A stretch of DNA of 64,000 bases from Burkholderiaceae bacterium 16. Its GTDB lineage: Bacteria; Pseudomonadota; Gammaproteobacteria; Burkholderiales; Burkholderiaceae. Positions 25,600 to 34,431 of this stretch are shown piece by piece. How positions within the stretch are numbered: the stretch's first letter is position 1; each line of letters opens with the position of its first letter. The stretch lies in the NCBI GenBank assembly GCA_000955785.1, contig JYOD01000013.1, positions 62,001-126,000 of the forward strand. Reading direction: 5' to 3'. Made by a program: the position numbers and the translations under genes. The notes below the pieces were generated by a model that was not told the origin of the DNA, searched no databases, and worked only from the letters and a program-made list of their open reading frames with translations.

Positions 25600-26940
25600 T
25601 CAGAACGTATAAGGGAAGCGCAGCGTCACCGTGTAGTTCGCCGCGTCGGGTGTCAGCCCGAGGCCGATCGCGGCGCTCACCGACCAGCCTTTGGTAATCA
25701 CGTGATTCAAGCCGAAGGTCATGGTGGCCACATTCGAACGGCTGCCGATCACGGTCTGCGTAACGCCGGCGGTGGTGACCTCCGTGCTGCCCGAAATGGA
25801 GGCATTGAAGGCCAGCGACATCGACGTGCGGTCGTTTAGCGCGAGCGCGAGGCCGCCGCCAAAGCCGAACGTGTCGCCCAGCTTGACGTCGGCCGGCGTG
25901 ACCTGTCCTTGCACCGAGGAAATATCGCTCACCGAGCGCTTGATGTTGTAGGTGTAGCTGGCATTCACGAACAGCACCACCGGGTCGTAGGTCTTGAGCA
26001 GCGACAGGCCGGCGGTGACGGCCCATACGCCGTTGCCCGTTGGCAACTGGTCGGCGATATTGAGATTGTTGTTGTTGGGGTCCGCCGGAACCAGCTTGAT
26101 GCCGAACGGCGAGCGCCCGGTGGGTGCGCGTACGCGGATGCTGCCGACGACGTCGGGCGCCGCGCCGCTCTCGCGCAGGAACTGATAATACAAACCCATG
26201 CTGATGTCGCCCGGCGCTGCCGTACTGAGCGTGGCGTCGGACAGGTTCGAGGCGGAGCCACCCGCACCACCGGAGAGGAAGTTCGTATTGCGATAGATAA
26301 GCGGCACGTCGAAATCCATCGAAAAGCGGTCGGAGAGACCATAGCGCGCGATGGTGTCGTAGGTGAGCGTGTACGACTTGGTCTGGTTGAGATTGATGGT
26401 ACCGAGGAAGATGGCATCGAGTGCCAGGAAGCCGGACAGCGACAGCGCGCGCCGGTCGTAGTAGCTATAGATGAAACCGCTGTCGATGGTCAGGCGCCGC
26501 TCGAACAGCGGCGCGTGCTCGCTCTGGTAGACCAGGTCCTTGCTCTGCACGCGCGCCTGCTGCTGGGTTTCGCGCGCATCCGAACCCACTACTGGGGTAT
26601 CGCTGCCGGGAGTCGCGGTGGCTGCGGCTGTCGCGCCAGGTGTGGCAGGGCTGGCCTCTTGTGCCAATGAGGGAACACCGGCGGCGGCCATGGCGCCACC
26701 AGCATTCCCCTCGGCACTGTTCCCCGTTCCCCCTGCCACCCCCCGTCCGCGCGCCCCGACCATTTCCAGGTCGTTCAGGCGCTGCTCGAGAGCCTTGATG
26801 GTCTTTTGCTGTTGCTCGACCAGATTCGTCAGCCGTTCGATCCGCTCGTCTGTGCTGGGCTGGACGCTGACCTGGGCCCACGCGCCAGTGGAGATCAGCG
26901 TACCCGCAAGGGTACCCAGCAGAGCGAATTCGTTCTTCAT
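25600..26940 (-). CDS. FapF-like outer-membrane secretion protein (coiled coil plus beta-barrel)
   Basis: 446 residues. Signal peptide 1-22 (ending GAWA), then a heptad-type coiled coil (~29-60: RIERLTNLVEQQQKTIKALE), a Gly/Ala-rich linker (~65-140) and a beta-barrel ending in aromatic residues (LRFPYTF), as in outer-membrane proteins. Pseudomonas FapF has the same three-part layout (trimeric coiled coil gating a barrel) and exports fibril subunits. Last gene of the six-gene operon, where fapF belongs. Annotation pipelines may call it a generic transporter. A GGGGGGAAAG site precedes the ATG. Convergent with the sigma-54 activator. Confidence 0.78.
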   Translation of the reverse strand: MKNEFALLGTLAGTLISTGAWAQVSVQPSTDERIERLTNLVEQQQKTIKALEQRLNDLEMVGARGRGVAGGTGNSAEGNAGGAMAAAGVPSLAQEASPATPGATAAATATPGSDTPVVGSDARETQQQARVQSKDLVYQSEHAPLFERRLTIDSGFIYSYYDRRALSLSGFLALDAIFLGTINLNQTKSYTLTYDTIARYGLSDRFSMDFDVPLIYRNTNFLSGGAGGSASNLSDATLSTAAPGDISMGLYYQFLRESGAAPDVVGSIRVRAPTGRSPFGIKLVPADPNNNNLNIADQLPTGNGVWAVTAGLSLLKTYDPVVLFVNASYTYNIKRSVSDISSVQGQVTPADVKLGDTFGFGGGLALALNDRTSMSLAFNASISGSTEVTTAGVTQTVIGSRSNVATMTFGLNHVITKGWSVSAAIGLGLTPDAANYTVTLRFPYTF

Positions 26941-26999
26941 CTTTCCCCCCGGAAATCTGAATTGGCGCGATGCGGGTGCGCCAGCCCTTGCATGGTGGA

Positions 27000-27779
27000 T
27001 TATCGTCGCATCGTTGCCATCGCCGCTAGTGCGTCCCGCATGCTGGTTTGGGTCAGTTGCCGGCTTGTCAGTTGCTGCACCTGCAGCGTGATGTTGGTGA
27101 GGTTGAGCACTTGCTGCGCGTCGCCGGTGATGCGCGCGGTCTGCATCAGGCTGCCGGTCTGCGCATTCTGCGTGGCGCTGCCCGCGGCCGATTGAATGGC
27201 CACCGAGACGCCACCGCCAGCAGCGATCGTGGCGCTGGCAGTGATGCCGTTGCCCTGAGCCACTTGCGGTGCCGGGTTGCTGTTGCCCGCCGCCGCCTGG
27301 ATAGGTGCGGTCTGCGTCATGATGGTACTGACGTTGCTGGCTGAGTTGCCGTCGCCCGCGAGCAGCGTGACCTGGCCCACGCCCGCGACCTGCACCGCGG
27401 AGCTGGCCACGCCGCCATTGCCCTTCACGTTGCCTGGCGCCAGGCTCTGCACCTGCGCCGACAGGCTGGCGGTGGCCTGGGAAACCGCCCTGGCGGCGGC
27501 CAGGTTGGCGGCCGCTACGCGCGCGCTCGCCGTCGCGATCGCCGTGTCGTTCTGCCAGCGCGAGACCATCTCCACCACAAAGCCGCTGACCAGGCTCGCA
27601 CCCATGTATTTGCCGCGCACGGCCGCCAGTTCGTCGTCACCGATGAGCTCTGCCATGACAGGCGAAGCAACCACCTCGCTCAAGTCGTCCGTCGCGGCAG
27701 AGGCGCGGGCGGCGGCCGATGCGGTCAGCGCCACGCTGGCCGAGCAGCTCAGGCAGAGAAGGCGAAGCGCGGCATCCAT
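27000..27779 (-). CDS. FapE-position secreted protein
   Basis: 259 residues with a probable signal peptide (1-~29). Near the mature N-terminus is LIGDDELAAVRGKYMGASLV, a D-D-E-L-x-x-x-R-G-K/R-Y/F element that recurs in secreted proteins of this kind of cluster. The rest is rich in Ala, Gly, Asn, Gln, Ser (GNVKGNGGVAS, LLAGDGNSASN, AAGSATQNAQ), then an amphipathic stretch QQVLNLTNITLQVQQLTSRQ. Starts one base after the C39-peptidase stop. Position and composition fit a FapE-like accessory or minor fibril component; sequence identity to FapE is not claimed. Confidence 0.65.
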   Translation of the reverse strand: MDAALRLLCLSCSASVALTASAAARASAATDDLSEVVASPVMAELIGDDELAAVRGKYMGASLVSGFVVEMVSRWQNDTAIATASARVAAANLAAARAVSQATASLSAQVQSLAPGNVKGNGGVASSAVQVAGVGQVTLLAGDGNSASNVSTIMTQTAPIQAAAGNSNPAPQVAQGNGITASATIAAGGGVSVAIQSAAGSATQNAQTGSLMQTARITGDAQQVLNLTNITLQVQQLTSRQLTQTSMRDALAAMATMRR

Positions 27780-27780
27780 G

Positions 27781-28473
27781 TCAGAAGTAATCCATCCGGA
27801 TCAGGCCAAAGTCCAGCGCCGCGGGCACCATGCCCCCGGCCAGCGCGGCGTTGGTCCGGTCGCGCAAGGCAGGCGCGGTGATGTTGAGCAGCGGCGAGTT
27901 CGGGTCGAACGGCCGGCCGACGATGGCGAACACCAGGCCGTTCCAGTTGGCCGCGAAGTCCTCCTCCTTGATGATGCGGTTCCCCAGCGCAGGATCGGCG
28001 ACGAACACGCGCCCGTCTATTGCCTTGCGCACCACCACGAAATGCAGGTAGCCGTTGACGTCGAGCAGGGTGATGACCGGGATCTTGAGTTGCCGCAGGG
28101 CGCTGTAGTCGACCCGGAAGCCCCGTCCGCGCAGGCCGAGCGTCTCCACGTAGTTGCGCATGTCGAGCATGGAGAAGCCGTTCTTGACCACCGTGTCGGC
28201 GTCGGCGATGCGCAGCATGTCCTCGACGATCCTGGGCTCCGCCAGGTCAAAGCCATAGCCGTAGCGCAGCAGCGTACCCACCGCGGCCGCACCGCAACTG
28301 TAGTCAAGTTGCTGGCGCATCATGTTCTGGTAGCGCATCTCGAGCATGCTCTTGACAGGCTTCCTGAGCATCGGCTGGCCGTCGATATCGATCGTCATCG
28401 TGCTCTGACCGTGAGCGCTGAGTGCCGCTACTAGCAGCACGCATGCCCCGGCCATGCGGAATAGCGCGCGCAT
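27781..28473 (-). CDS. FapD-like C39-family cysteine peptidase
   Basis: 230 residues with a signal peptide (1-~22). Catalytic set visible: Gln54/55 and Cys60 in QQLDYSCGAAAVG, His144 in GYLHFVVVR, Asp160 in VFVADPALG, the papain-like C39 arrangement. Unlike bacteriocin transporters there is no ABC transporter part, so it is a free periplasmic peptidase as in Fap systems, where FapD is thought to process or license subunit export. It follows the FapC-like gene and precedes the E-position gene by one base. A GGGGGGATG ribosome site stands upstream. This is the most diagnostic member of the operon. Confidence 0.85.
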   Translation of the reverse strand: MRALFRMAGACVLLVAALSAHGQSTMTIDIDGQPMLRKPVKSMLEMRYQNMMRQQLDYSCGAAAVGTLLRYGYGFDLAEPRIVEDMLRIADADTVVKNGFSMLDMRNYVETLGLRGRGFRVDYSALRQLKIPVITLLDVNGYLHFVVVRKAIDGRVFVADPALGNRIIKEEDFAANWNGLVFAIVGRPFDPNSPLLNITAPALRDRTNAALAGGMVPAALDFGLIRMDYF

Positions 28474-28548
28474 GACACATCCCCCCGTTGGGCGGGATGA
28501 GCCGGTACCCTCCCCGGTACCCGGCTCTCCTGCCGTGTTTATCCTGCT

Positions 28549-29355
28549 TCAATGGGCCGCGGTGGAAATCGCGAGCCCGTTGCTCTGCGCATTGCCGGCG
28601 CCAGCGGCGATGTTGACGCCGATATTGCCGACTGCGTTGACCAGGGCGCTGCCACTGAGCGTGGCGGCGTTGCTTGGCCGGCAGCCGCACATGGACAGAT
28701 CGTTGCCGTAAGTCGTCTGGTCGTTTGAGGCGGTTGCCTTGGCCAGCACGCCGACTGGCGCACCGTAGCGGCCACCGCTGTTGCCGCTGCCCGTATTGAC
28801 CGAGGCAGCCAGCGAATTGCTCTGCAGGTTGCCAGCGCCGGCAGCGATGTTCACGCCGACATTGCCCTTGGCCCCGGCCAGCATGTTGTCGCCCATGCTG
28901 GCGCTATTCGCCGCGCCGACCATATGCACGCCGTTATCGCCGGTCTTCTGGCTGGAGAAAACCTGCGCCGAGGCGAACACGTCCGACGCATCGATGCTGG
29001 CCAGCGCGGCCTGGTTGGACTGGCCATTACCCGCCCCCGCGGAAATGTTCACGCCGATATTGCCCTGCGCATTGAACAGCGCGTTGCCGCCGCCGGATGC
29101 GCTATTGCTGGACGGGCCGATGCGCACGTTATTGTCGCGCGCGCTCTGCTGGCTGTTGACCACCGCGCCCGACTCGGACTTGAAGCGGATGTCGCCCCAG
29201 GCAAAACCGAAGCCACGGACGTAGATGTCGTTGCTGATGGCGGTCTGGTTGAAGATATCGGCATCGTCCGGCCGATCGAAATAGCTGAAGCCGCCCGCAA
29301 ACGCAGTGGTGGAAAGCGAGGTTATCGCTGCGATGGCGAGGATTTTCGTTTTCAT
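28549..29355 (-). CDS. FapC-like repeat protein (candidate major amyloid subunit)
   Basis: 268 residues; signal peptide 1-20 (TTAFA). Three imperfect repeats at about 93-120, 159-186 and 238-265, each ending in a form of GNIGVNIAAGAGNAQSN, separated by Ser/Asn/Gln-rich linkers, with a Cys-Gly-Cys near residue 223. Three glycine/asparagine/glutamine repeats with linkers are the architecture of the FapC and FapB fibril proteins. GGGAAGGAG just upstream of the ATG is the strongest ribosome site in the operon, which fits the most abundant product. Third gene, the fapC position. Amyloid formation is inferred. Confidence 0.8.
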   Translation of the reverse strand: MKTKILAIAAITSLSTTAFAGGFSYFDRPDDADIFNQTAISNDIYVRGFGFAWGDIRFKSESGAVVNSQQSARDNNVRIGPSSNSASGGGNALFNAQGNIGVNISAGAGNGQSNQAALASIDASDVFASAQVFSSQKTGDNGVHMVGAANSASMGDNMLAGAKGNVGVNIAAGAGNLQSNSLAASVNTGSGNSGGRYGAPVGVLAKATASNDQTTYGNDLSMCGCRPSNAATLSGSALVNAVGNIGVNIAAGAGNAQSNGLAISTAAH

Positions 29356-29373
29356 GATTTTCTCCTTCCCTGC

Positions 29374-29964
29374 TTAGAAAAAAGTGCCCGCCGGGGGACG
29401 GAGCACAAAAACGTTGGACGAGACATTCCCCGATCCTGCCGTCTGGTTCAGCTGCACCAGGCCCGTCGCGTTGCGGTAGGCATCCGGCTGGATGACTGCC
29501 TCGCGGGGTCCCGCTGCATGGCCCGCTGAACCCGGGCGACTCCCTCCGGCCGATTCCGCGGCGAGCAGGCCGTCGGAGATGGCTTCGATCCTTACGCTGG
29601 CGGCCGGCGCCAGCACTGCCGCGTTGCTTTGCAGGTTGCCGTTGCCGCTGGCCACATTGGCGCTCAGCAGTCCGCTGCCATTGGCGAATGCGCCGTTGCC
29701 GATCTGGCTCACGGCGCTGCCCGCGGGCACGGTCGCGCCAACGTGCTGGCGCGACTGCACCGTAGCGCTGCCAATGTCCGCGATGGCGGCCTGGTTGCTT
29801 TGCGCATTGCCGCTGCCGGCGGCCAGGTTAACGGCGGCACGCCCGGCAACGCCGGCGAGCGCGCCCGTATCGATGCGGGCGCTGTCGGTGTCGGTGCCCT
29901 GGGCGTGGGATGGGAGGCTGGCCAGCATCAGGCTGGCCAGAACGGCAGCGTGGGTAAGGGTCAT
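29374..29964 (-). CDS. FapB-like repeat protein (candidate minor/nucleator subunit)
   Basis: 196 residues; signal peptide 1-~22 (LPSHA). It has the same kind of repeat as the FapC-like protein but more diverged, at about 36-62 (VNLAAGSGNAQSNQAA), 92-119 (NVASGNGNLQSNAAV) and 162-188 (NQTAGSGNVSSNVFV). Second gene, where fapB lies in Pseudomonas. Start overlaps the upstream stop by 4 nt (ATGA). A shorter, less regular relative of the major subunit fits a nucleator role; that is inference. Confidence 0.75.
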   Translation of the reverse strand: MTLTHAAVLASLMLASLPSHAQGTDTDSARIDTGALAGVAGRAAVNLAAGSGNAQSNQAAIADIGSATVQSRQHVGATVPAGSAVSQIGNGAFANGSGLLSANVASGNGNLQSNAAVLAPAASVRIEAISDGLLAAESAGGSRPGSAGHAAGPREAVIQPDAYRNATGLVQLNQTAGSGNVSSNVFVLRPPAGTFF

Positions 29965-30509
29965 GGCCGGCCTCCCACCGCGAGCGGCGCCAGCCCGCGC
30001 ATCAGGGCGCCGCTCATGTTGCCGGTAGCCTGCGCGACCTGGCCGGCGATGCCGCCCGAGACGCCTCCAGCGCCACTGCCGTTGGCCAGGCCCTCGATCT
30101 GGCTGGACACCACGACCAGTCGCCCGGTGGCAGGCTGGCTGGCGCCGGACGCGGCGGTGCCGCCGGTGCTGCGGCCCACCGCGGCAGCGAGATCGCTGTC
30201 GGTCAGGTCGCTCACCACGGCGGCCGTGGATTGCTGGAAACGGGTGGACGGAAACGGCTCGACAGCAGCTGCTACCGGCATGTCCCCTTGCGGAATGCCG
30301 CGATAGGCAATGTGCGGCTCGACGCTGCGCAGAACGACGATGTCGCCTGGATCTGCACTCGCGGAGAAGGAAGCAAAGGCGGCGACAAAAGCTGCAAGAC
30401 CGAGGGCGCAGGCCGCGCCAGTCGATACGAGCGCCTTCGTGCCGTCATTCGCGCAGGCGGCTGACGCATGGCAGAACTCACTCCCACGTTGTAGGACTCG
30501 TCGCGTCAT
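29961..30509 (-). CDS. First gene of the Fap-like operon (FapA position), secreted protein
   Basis: 182 residues. Basic N-terminus, hydrophobic segment (~28-50) ending ASFSASA, then a mature part with PGDIVVLRSVEPHIAYRGIP and a Gly/Ser/Ala-rich end (EGLANGSGAGGVSGGIAG). No family recognised from sequence; only its place and secretion signal suggest a FapA-like periplasmic role. Start at 30509 has GGGAG 12-13 nt upstream and lies ~18 nt after the start point predicted from the sigma-54 element. The frame extends upstream but crosses that promoter. Confidence 0.65.
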   Translation of the reverse strand: MTRRVLQRGSEFCHASAACANDGTKALVSTGAACALGLAAFVAAFASFSASADPGDIVVLRSVEPHIAYRGIPQGDMPVAAAVEPFPSTRFQQSTAAVVSDLTDSDLAAAVGRSTGGTAASGASQPATGRLVVVSSQIEGLANGSGAGGVSGGIAGQVAQATGNMSGALMRGLAPLAVGGRP

Positions 30510-30537
30510 TTTTTTTATATCTCCCTGTACGGAGTAG

Positions 30538-30553
30538 AGCGACAAGCGTGCCA
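30538..30553 (-). promoter_or_regulatory. Sigma-54-type promoter of the Fap-like operon
   Basis: Minus-strand TGGCACGCTTGTCGCT: TGGCACG-N4-TTGC consensus with one mismatch (TCGC), and GG and GC exactly 10 bp apart. It predicts a transcript start near 30527, about 18 nt before the first start codon. A sigma-54 activator gene adjoins the operon. The gene-free stretch 30510-30993 also holds a parS-like site and an iteron. Confidence 0.7.
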
Positions 30554-30639
30554 ATACCCTGGGATCCAGCGCTGGCAAGGGTTTGCGGGTGTGTTGCCAG
30601 TTCGTGTGTAAGTTCCCCGCAAAAGTGGGGACATTTTGG

Positions 30640-30653
30640 TTGCAGCGCTGAAA
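30640..30653. promoter_or_regulatory. parS-like site upstream of the Fap-like operon
   Basis: TTGCAGCGCTGAAA matches the parA/parB dyad at 13 of 14 positions. It lies about 13 kb from the exact sites. Confidence 0.4.
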
Positions 30654-30890
30654 CACGCTGTTGGCAGCGAAGCCGGTTGTAAGCTATTGCCGATTCACCG
30701 CCCAGCCATGATTGATCAGGCTAGACGCCGCGCCATGTGCGCCCGGACGGGCGGGCGGGCGCCGGTTACATTGCTGAAACAGGGGTGCCGGCGGCTGGCG
30801 CGCCCGCCTGCCTTTGCTGCCGGAAGCTTTTGTGCCCCGCAGCCCCCGTTTGCCATGGGCAACGCCGTCCGGGAGGTGCGATGGTCCTTA

Positions 30891-30905
30891 CGCAGAAACG
30901 GGTAC
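30891..30905 (-). repeat. Dispersed origin iteron
   Basis: Exact reverse-strand copy of GTACCCGTTTCTGCG, about 7.8 kb beyond the last iteron of the array. It lies between the Fap-like operon promoter and the small lipoprotein gene. Confidence 0.85.
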
Positions 30906-30993
30906 GCCCCGAGCTTGCAGGAGCATGGCTGCCGTGCAGGCCGTAACCGGCCACGCTGGCCTGCCCTGCGCTGTTGCGAAGCTGGCGATGCGC

Positions 30994-31179
30994 TCAGGCT
31001 GGCGCGCCTGGCAGGCCCGGCGCCACGCCGCGCAGCGGCGCTGTGCCGCCGGCGTTTTGCGCGAGTCCGCCGGAGATCGGCTTGGGACCCGGCTGGCTGC
31101 GTTCGCAGCCGGCGGCGGCGAGCAGGCCGAGCGCCAGGAAGACGGCGGTCCCGAGGCGGCGGATGGTCCTTCTGTTCAT
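30994..31179 (-). CDS. Small lipoprotein
   Basis: 61 residues. N-terminal RR followed by a hydrophobic stretch and lipobox LLAAAGC (Cys25), then a short Pro/Gly-rich mature part with no known domain. AAGGAGG lies 5 nt before the ATG at 31179, strong support for translation. It may be unrelated to the Fap-like operon, which starts 480 bp downstream with its own promoter. Confidence 0.7.
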   Translation of the reverse strand: MNRRTIRRLGTAVFLALGLLAAAGCERSQPGPKPISGGLAQNAGGTAPLRGVAPGLPGAPA

Positions 31180-31432
31180 GGTGCCTCCTTCCGACTGTCA
31201 AAGGGTTGGGTGCTGGAGGACGGTGCTTGCACGTTGGGGATGGCGCTCAATGGTCCGGTGGCGCCGTGCGCGCGCAGCGAAATAGCGCCTTGCCCGTCTT
31301 TCAGTCTAGCTGCTGGTGCCGGGATCGGGCCAAAACCGGGTCGCAGGCGGCTTGGGCAAAGCGTGCGATGGGCGGTATCATGAACCTTGGAGCGGATAAC
31401 AAGACGGGAGATGGCTGCATTGGAGTCGCATC

Positions 31433-31600
31433 ATGTTGCGCTACGCCGTGGTTTTCTTCGTCATTGCCGTGATTGCCGCCTTGTTCGGCTTTGGCGGCAT
31501 TTCCGCCTGGGCGGCCGCGTTCGCCAAGATTGTCTTCCTCATCTTCATCGTGCTGTTCATGGTGTCGCTGATATGGGGCCTGAGCAAGGACCGGCGCTAG
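31433..31600 (+). CDS. DUF1328 (YtjA-type) small membrane protein
   Basis: 55 residues: MLRYAVVFFVIAVIAALFGF, GGISAWAAAFAKIVFLIF, then a second hydrophobic span and a basic end (SKDRR). Two transmembrane segments, typical DUF1328. GGAG 8 nt upstream. Function unknown; members are often stress- or envelope-related. Confidence 0.85.
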   Translation: MLRYAVVFFVIAVIAALFGFGGISAWAAAFAKIVFLIFIVLFMVSLIWGLSKDRR

Positions 31601-31679
31601 CGCCGCGCATGACAACGGCGCTCATAGCCCCGCCCCTGCAGGGGCGCTCGCCGGCGCCGATCAATAACGGGATCCACGC

Positions 31680-32675
31680 GTGAATCCAGCCGATTCCCCC
31701 GACCGGTCCCTGGACCACAAGCCGCCTAGGCAACGCCCTGGCCGCAATGGCAACTGGTTGCCCAATCGCCATACCGCCGCTCGCACGGTCAGCGTGGTGC
31801 TGGCCGCGATACGCTCGTGGCTGGCGCACCGTGCCGCCAGCAAGGGCGCGGCGCTGTCCTTCTATATGCTTTTCTCGATGGCACCGATTCTGGTGCTGGT
31901 GATTTCCATTGCCGGCCTCTTCTTCGGCGCGGAGGCGGCACGCGGCGAGATATTCGCCCAGATCGAGGGCCTGGTCGGCGCCCAGGGCGCGGCCGCCGTC
32001 CAGGAAATCCTTGCCGCCACGCATCGCGCCGGCGGTAGCGGGGTGGCCGCCGCCATCGCCACAGGCATCCTGTTCGTCGGCGCCACCAGCGCCTTTGCCG
32101 AGCTAAAGGGCAGCCTGGACGAGATCTGGCAAGCGCCCGTACCGCAAGGCGCGGGCTGGCAGCAATTGCTGCGTGCGCGTTTGTTGTCGTTCAGCCTGGT
32201 GCTGGTGCTGGGCTTCATGTTGCTGGTGTCGCTGATCGTCAATGCCGCGCTGGCCGTGATCGACCGCTTCTGGGGGCAGTTGTGGACGCAATCGTGGTTT
32301 GCGCCGGTCGCCGAAGCGATCTCTACGGCATTTTCCTTTTGCGTGGTCACTTTGCTGTTCGCCGTGATCTTCAAGATGCTGCCCAACGCGCGCGTCGCCT
32401 GGCGCGATGTGATCATGGGGGCGGTCATCACCGCCCTGCTGTTTGCGGTGGGCAAGCGGCTGATTGGCCTCTACCTGGGCAATAGTGCCGTGGCTACGTC
32501 TTATGGTGCGGCTGGCTCGGTGGTGGCGCTGATGTTGTGGGTGTATTATTCGGCGCAAATATTCTTCTTCGGTGCCGAACTTACTCGCCAGTACGCGCTG
32601 CAATTCGGTAGCCTGAAAGGGCAAAGCGGCAGCGCGCCGCCCGATCCTCGCGCCGCTGGTCCCGCGAACCGGTAA
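31680..32675 (+). CDS. YihY/BrkB-family inner-membrane protein
   Basis: 331 residues with about six transmembrane segments. Family features: [20 protein letters not shown] near the start, [30 protein letters not shown], and a C-terminal [20 protein letters not shown]. Often mis-called ribonuclease BN; the true role is unknown (BrkB of Bordetella is linked to serum resistance). Start is GTG at 31680, giving the usual basic cytoplasmic head; no strong ribosome site. Confidence 0.88.
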   Translation: MNPADSPDRSLDHKPPRQRPGRNGNWLPNRHTAARTVSVVLAAIRSWLAHRAASKGAALSFYMLFSMAPILVLVISIAGLFFGAEAARGEIFAQIEGLVGAQGAAAVQEILAATHRAGGSGVAAAIATGILFVGATSAFAELKGSLDEIWQAPVPQGAGWQQLLRARLLSFSLVLVLGFMLLVSLIVNAALAVIDRFWGQLWTQSWFAPVAEAISTAFSFCVVTLLFAVIFKMLPNARVAWRDVIMGAVITALLFAVGKRLIGLYLGNSAVATSYGAAGSVVALMLWVYYSAQIFFFGAELTRQYALQFGSLKGQSGSAPPDPRAAGPANR

Positions 32676-32811
32676 AATACGGCCCGATTCCCTTCGTGCA
32701 TGCCCGCAGTGCCCGGCCCCCGACCGAAAGCTGATGGTCGCGCCGGCCCCTGGCGCCGGTCCGCTGCGCCCCGGGCCCTTATTTCATCTTCTGTTTGCCG
32801 AATCCACTGCC

Positions 32812-34386
32812 GTGAGCTCGCTCGTATCCGAAATTGCGCGTCGTCGCACCTTTGCCATCATTTCGCACCCTGACGCGGGTAAGACGACCCTGACCGAAAA
32901 ACTGTTGTGGTTCGGCGGCGCCATCCAGGTCGCGGGCGAAGTGCGCGCGCGCAAGGCCGACCGCCATGCCACCTCCGACTGGATGGAGCTGGAAAAGCAG
33001 CGCGGCATTTCGGTGACCTCCTCGGTGATGCAGTTCCCCTACCAGGAGAACATCATCAACCTGCTCGACACGCCGGGCCACGAGGACTTTTCGGAAGACA
33101 CCTACCGCACGCTGACCGCGGTGGACTCCGCGGTGATGGTGATCGACTCGGTCAACGGCGTCGAAGCCCAGACCATCAAGCTGCTCAACGTCTGCCGCCT
33201 GCGCGACACGCCCATCATCACCTTCATCAACAAGCTCGACCGTGAAGGCCGCTCGCCCATCGAGCTGCTCGACGAAATCGAGGACGTGCTGAAGATGCAG
33301 TGCGCGCCCATGACCTGGCCGATCGGCATGGGCAAGTCTTTCCGCGGTGTGTACCACCTGATCGACGACCGCGTGCAGCTGTTCGATCCGCACGGCGACA
33401 AGGGCACCTCGGCCATCGTCCAGGGGCTGGACAACCCGGAGCTGGACCGCGTGCTGGGCAGCCAGGCGGAGGAACTGCGCATCGAGATCGAACTCGTGCG
33501 CGGCGCTTCGCATGCCTTCGACAAGGGCGCCTTCCTCAGCGGCAAGCAGACGCCGGTGTACTTCGGCTCGGCCGTCAACAACTTTGGCGTGCAATCGCTG
33601 CTCGACGCGCTGTGCGCGCTGGCGCCGCCGCCACAGGCGCGCAATACCGAGTCGCGCGTGGTGGTGCCGCAGGAGCCCAAGTTCACCGGCTTCGTGTTCA
33701 AGATCCAGGCCAATATGGACCCGCGCCACCGCGACCGCATCGCCTTCGTGCGCGTCTGTTCGGGCCGCTTCGAGCGCGGCATGAAGCTGCTGCACGTGTC
33801 CACCGGCAAGACCATGGCGATCAATAACGCCATCACCTTCATGTCGCAGGACCGCAATACGACCGAAGAGGCCTATGCCGGCGACATCATCGGCGTGCCC
33901 AACCACGGCACCATCCGCCTGGGCGACGTGTTCAGCGAGGGCGAAGCGCTCAAGTTCACCGGCATTCCTTCGTTCGCGCCGGAGTTCTTCCGCCGCGCGC
34001 GCCTGAACAACCCGCTCAAGGTCAAGCAACTGCAAAAGGGTTTGCAGCAGCTGGCCGAAGAAGGCGCCACGCAGATGTTCCGCCCGATTGCTTCCAACGA
34101 CCTGGTGCTGGGTGCCGTGGGTATCCTGCAGTTCGACGTGGTGGCGCACCGCCTGGAACATGAGTACGGCGTCGACGCGATTTTCGAGTCGCACGATTGC
34201 GCCACGGCGCGCTGGCTCAAGGGCGATGCCGCGGAGATCGACAAGCTGATCGAAAAGGCCGGCCACAACGTGGCGCTCGACGGCGCGGGCGATCACGTCT
34301 ACCTGGCGCCCAGCATGGTCAACCTGCGCCTGACGCAGGAGCGCTTTCCCAATCTGCAGTTCATGGAAACGCGCGAGATCGTCTGA
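32812..34386 (+). CDS. prfC: Peptide chain release factor 3
   Basis: 524 residues, the usual RF3 length. This GTPase removes RF1/RF2 from the ribosome after termination. G1 [10 protein letters not shown]2 region [11 protein letters not shown]3 [17 protein letters not shown]4 INKLDREG; the C-terminal domain holds [18 protein letters not shown] and [19 protein letters not shown]. Start taken as GTG at 32812 ([19 protein letters not shown]), the canonical family N-terminus; the open frame reaches back to 32734 without family similarity. No clear ribosome site. Confidence 0.95.
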   Translation: MSSLVSEIARRRTFAIISHPDAGKTTLTEKLLWFGGAIQVAGEVRARKADRHATSDWMELEKQRGISVTSSVMQFPYQENIINLLDTPGHEDFSEDTYRTLTAVDSAVMVIDSVNGVEAQTIKLLNVCRLRDTPIITFINKLDREGRSPIELLDEIEDVLKMQCAPMTWPIGMGKSFRGVYHLIDDRVQLFDPHGDKGTSAIVQGLDNPELDRVLGSQAEELRIEIELVRGASHAFDKGAFLSGKQTPVYFGSAVNNFGVQSLLDALCALAPPPQARNTESRVVVPQEPKFTGFVFKIQANMDPRHRDRIAFVRVCSGRFERGMKLLHVSTGKTMAINNAITFMSQDRNTTEEAYAGDIIGVPNHGTIRLGDVFSEGEALKFTGIPSFAPEFFRRARLNNPLKVKQLQKGLQQLAEEGATQMFRPIASNDLVLGAVGILQFDVVAHRLEHEYGVDAIFESHDCATARWLKGDAAEIDKLIEKAGHNVALDGAGDHVYLAPSMVNLRLTQERFPNLQFMETREIV

Positions 34387-34431
34387 GGCCGGGTGTCATG
34401 GTCGAACGCCGCCCTCGCCGGGCGGCGTTCG

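Noticed and set aside
27160..27180. Partial iteron match (ATTCTGCG) in the E-position gene
   Set aside because: Only the 3' half matches the 15-bp consensus, as expected by chance in GC-rich coding DNA.
32779..34296. 505-codon frame antisense to prfC
   Set aside because: His/Val-rich reading typical of the complement of a conserved GC-rich gene; prfC is unambiguous.
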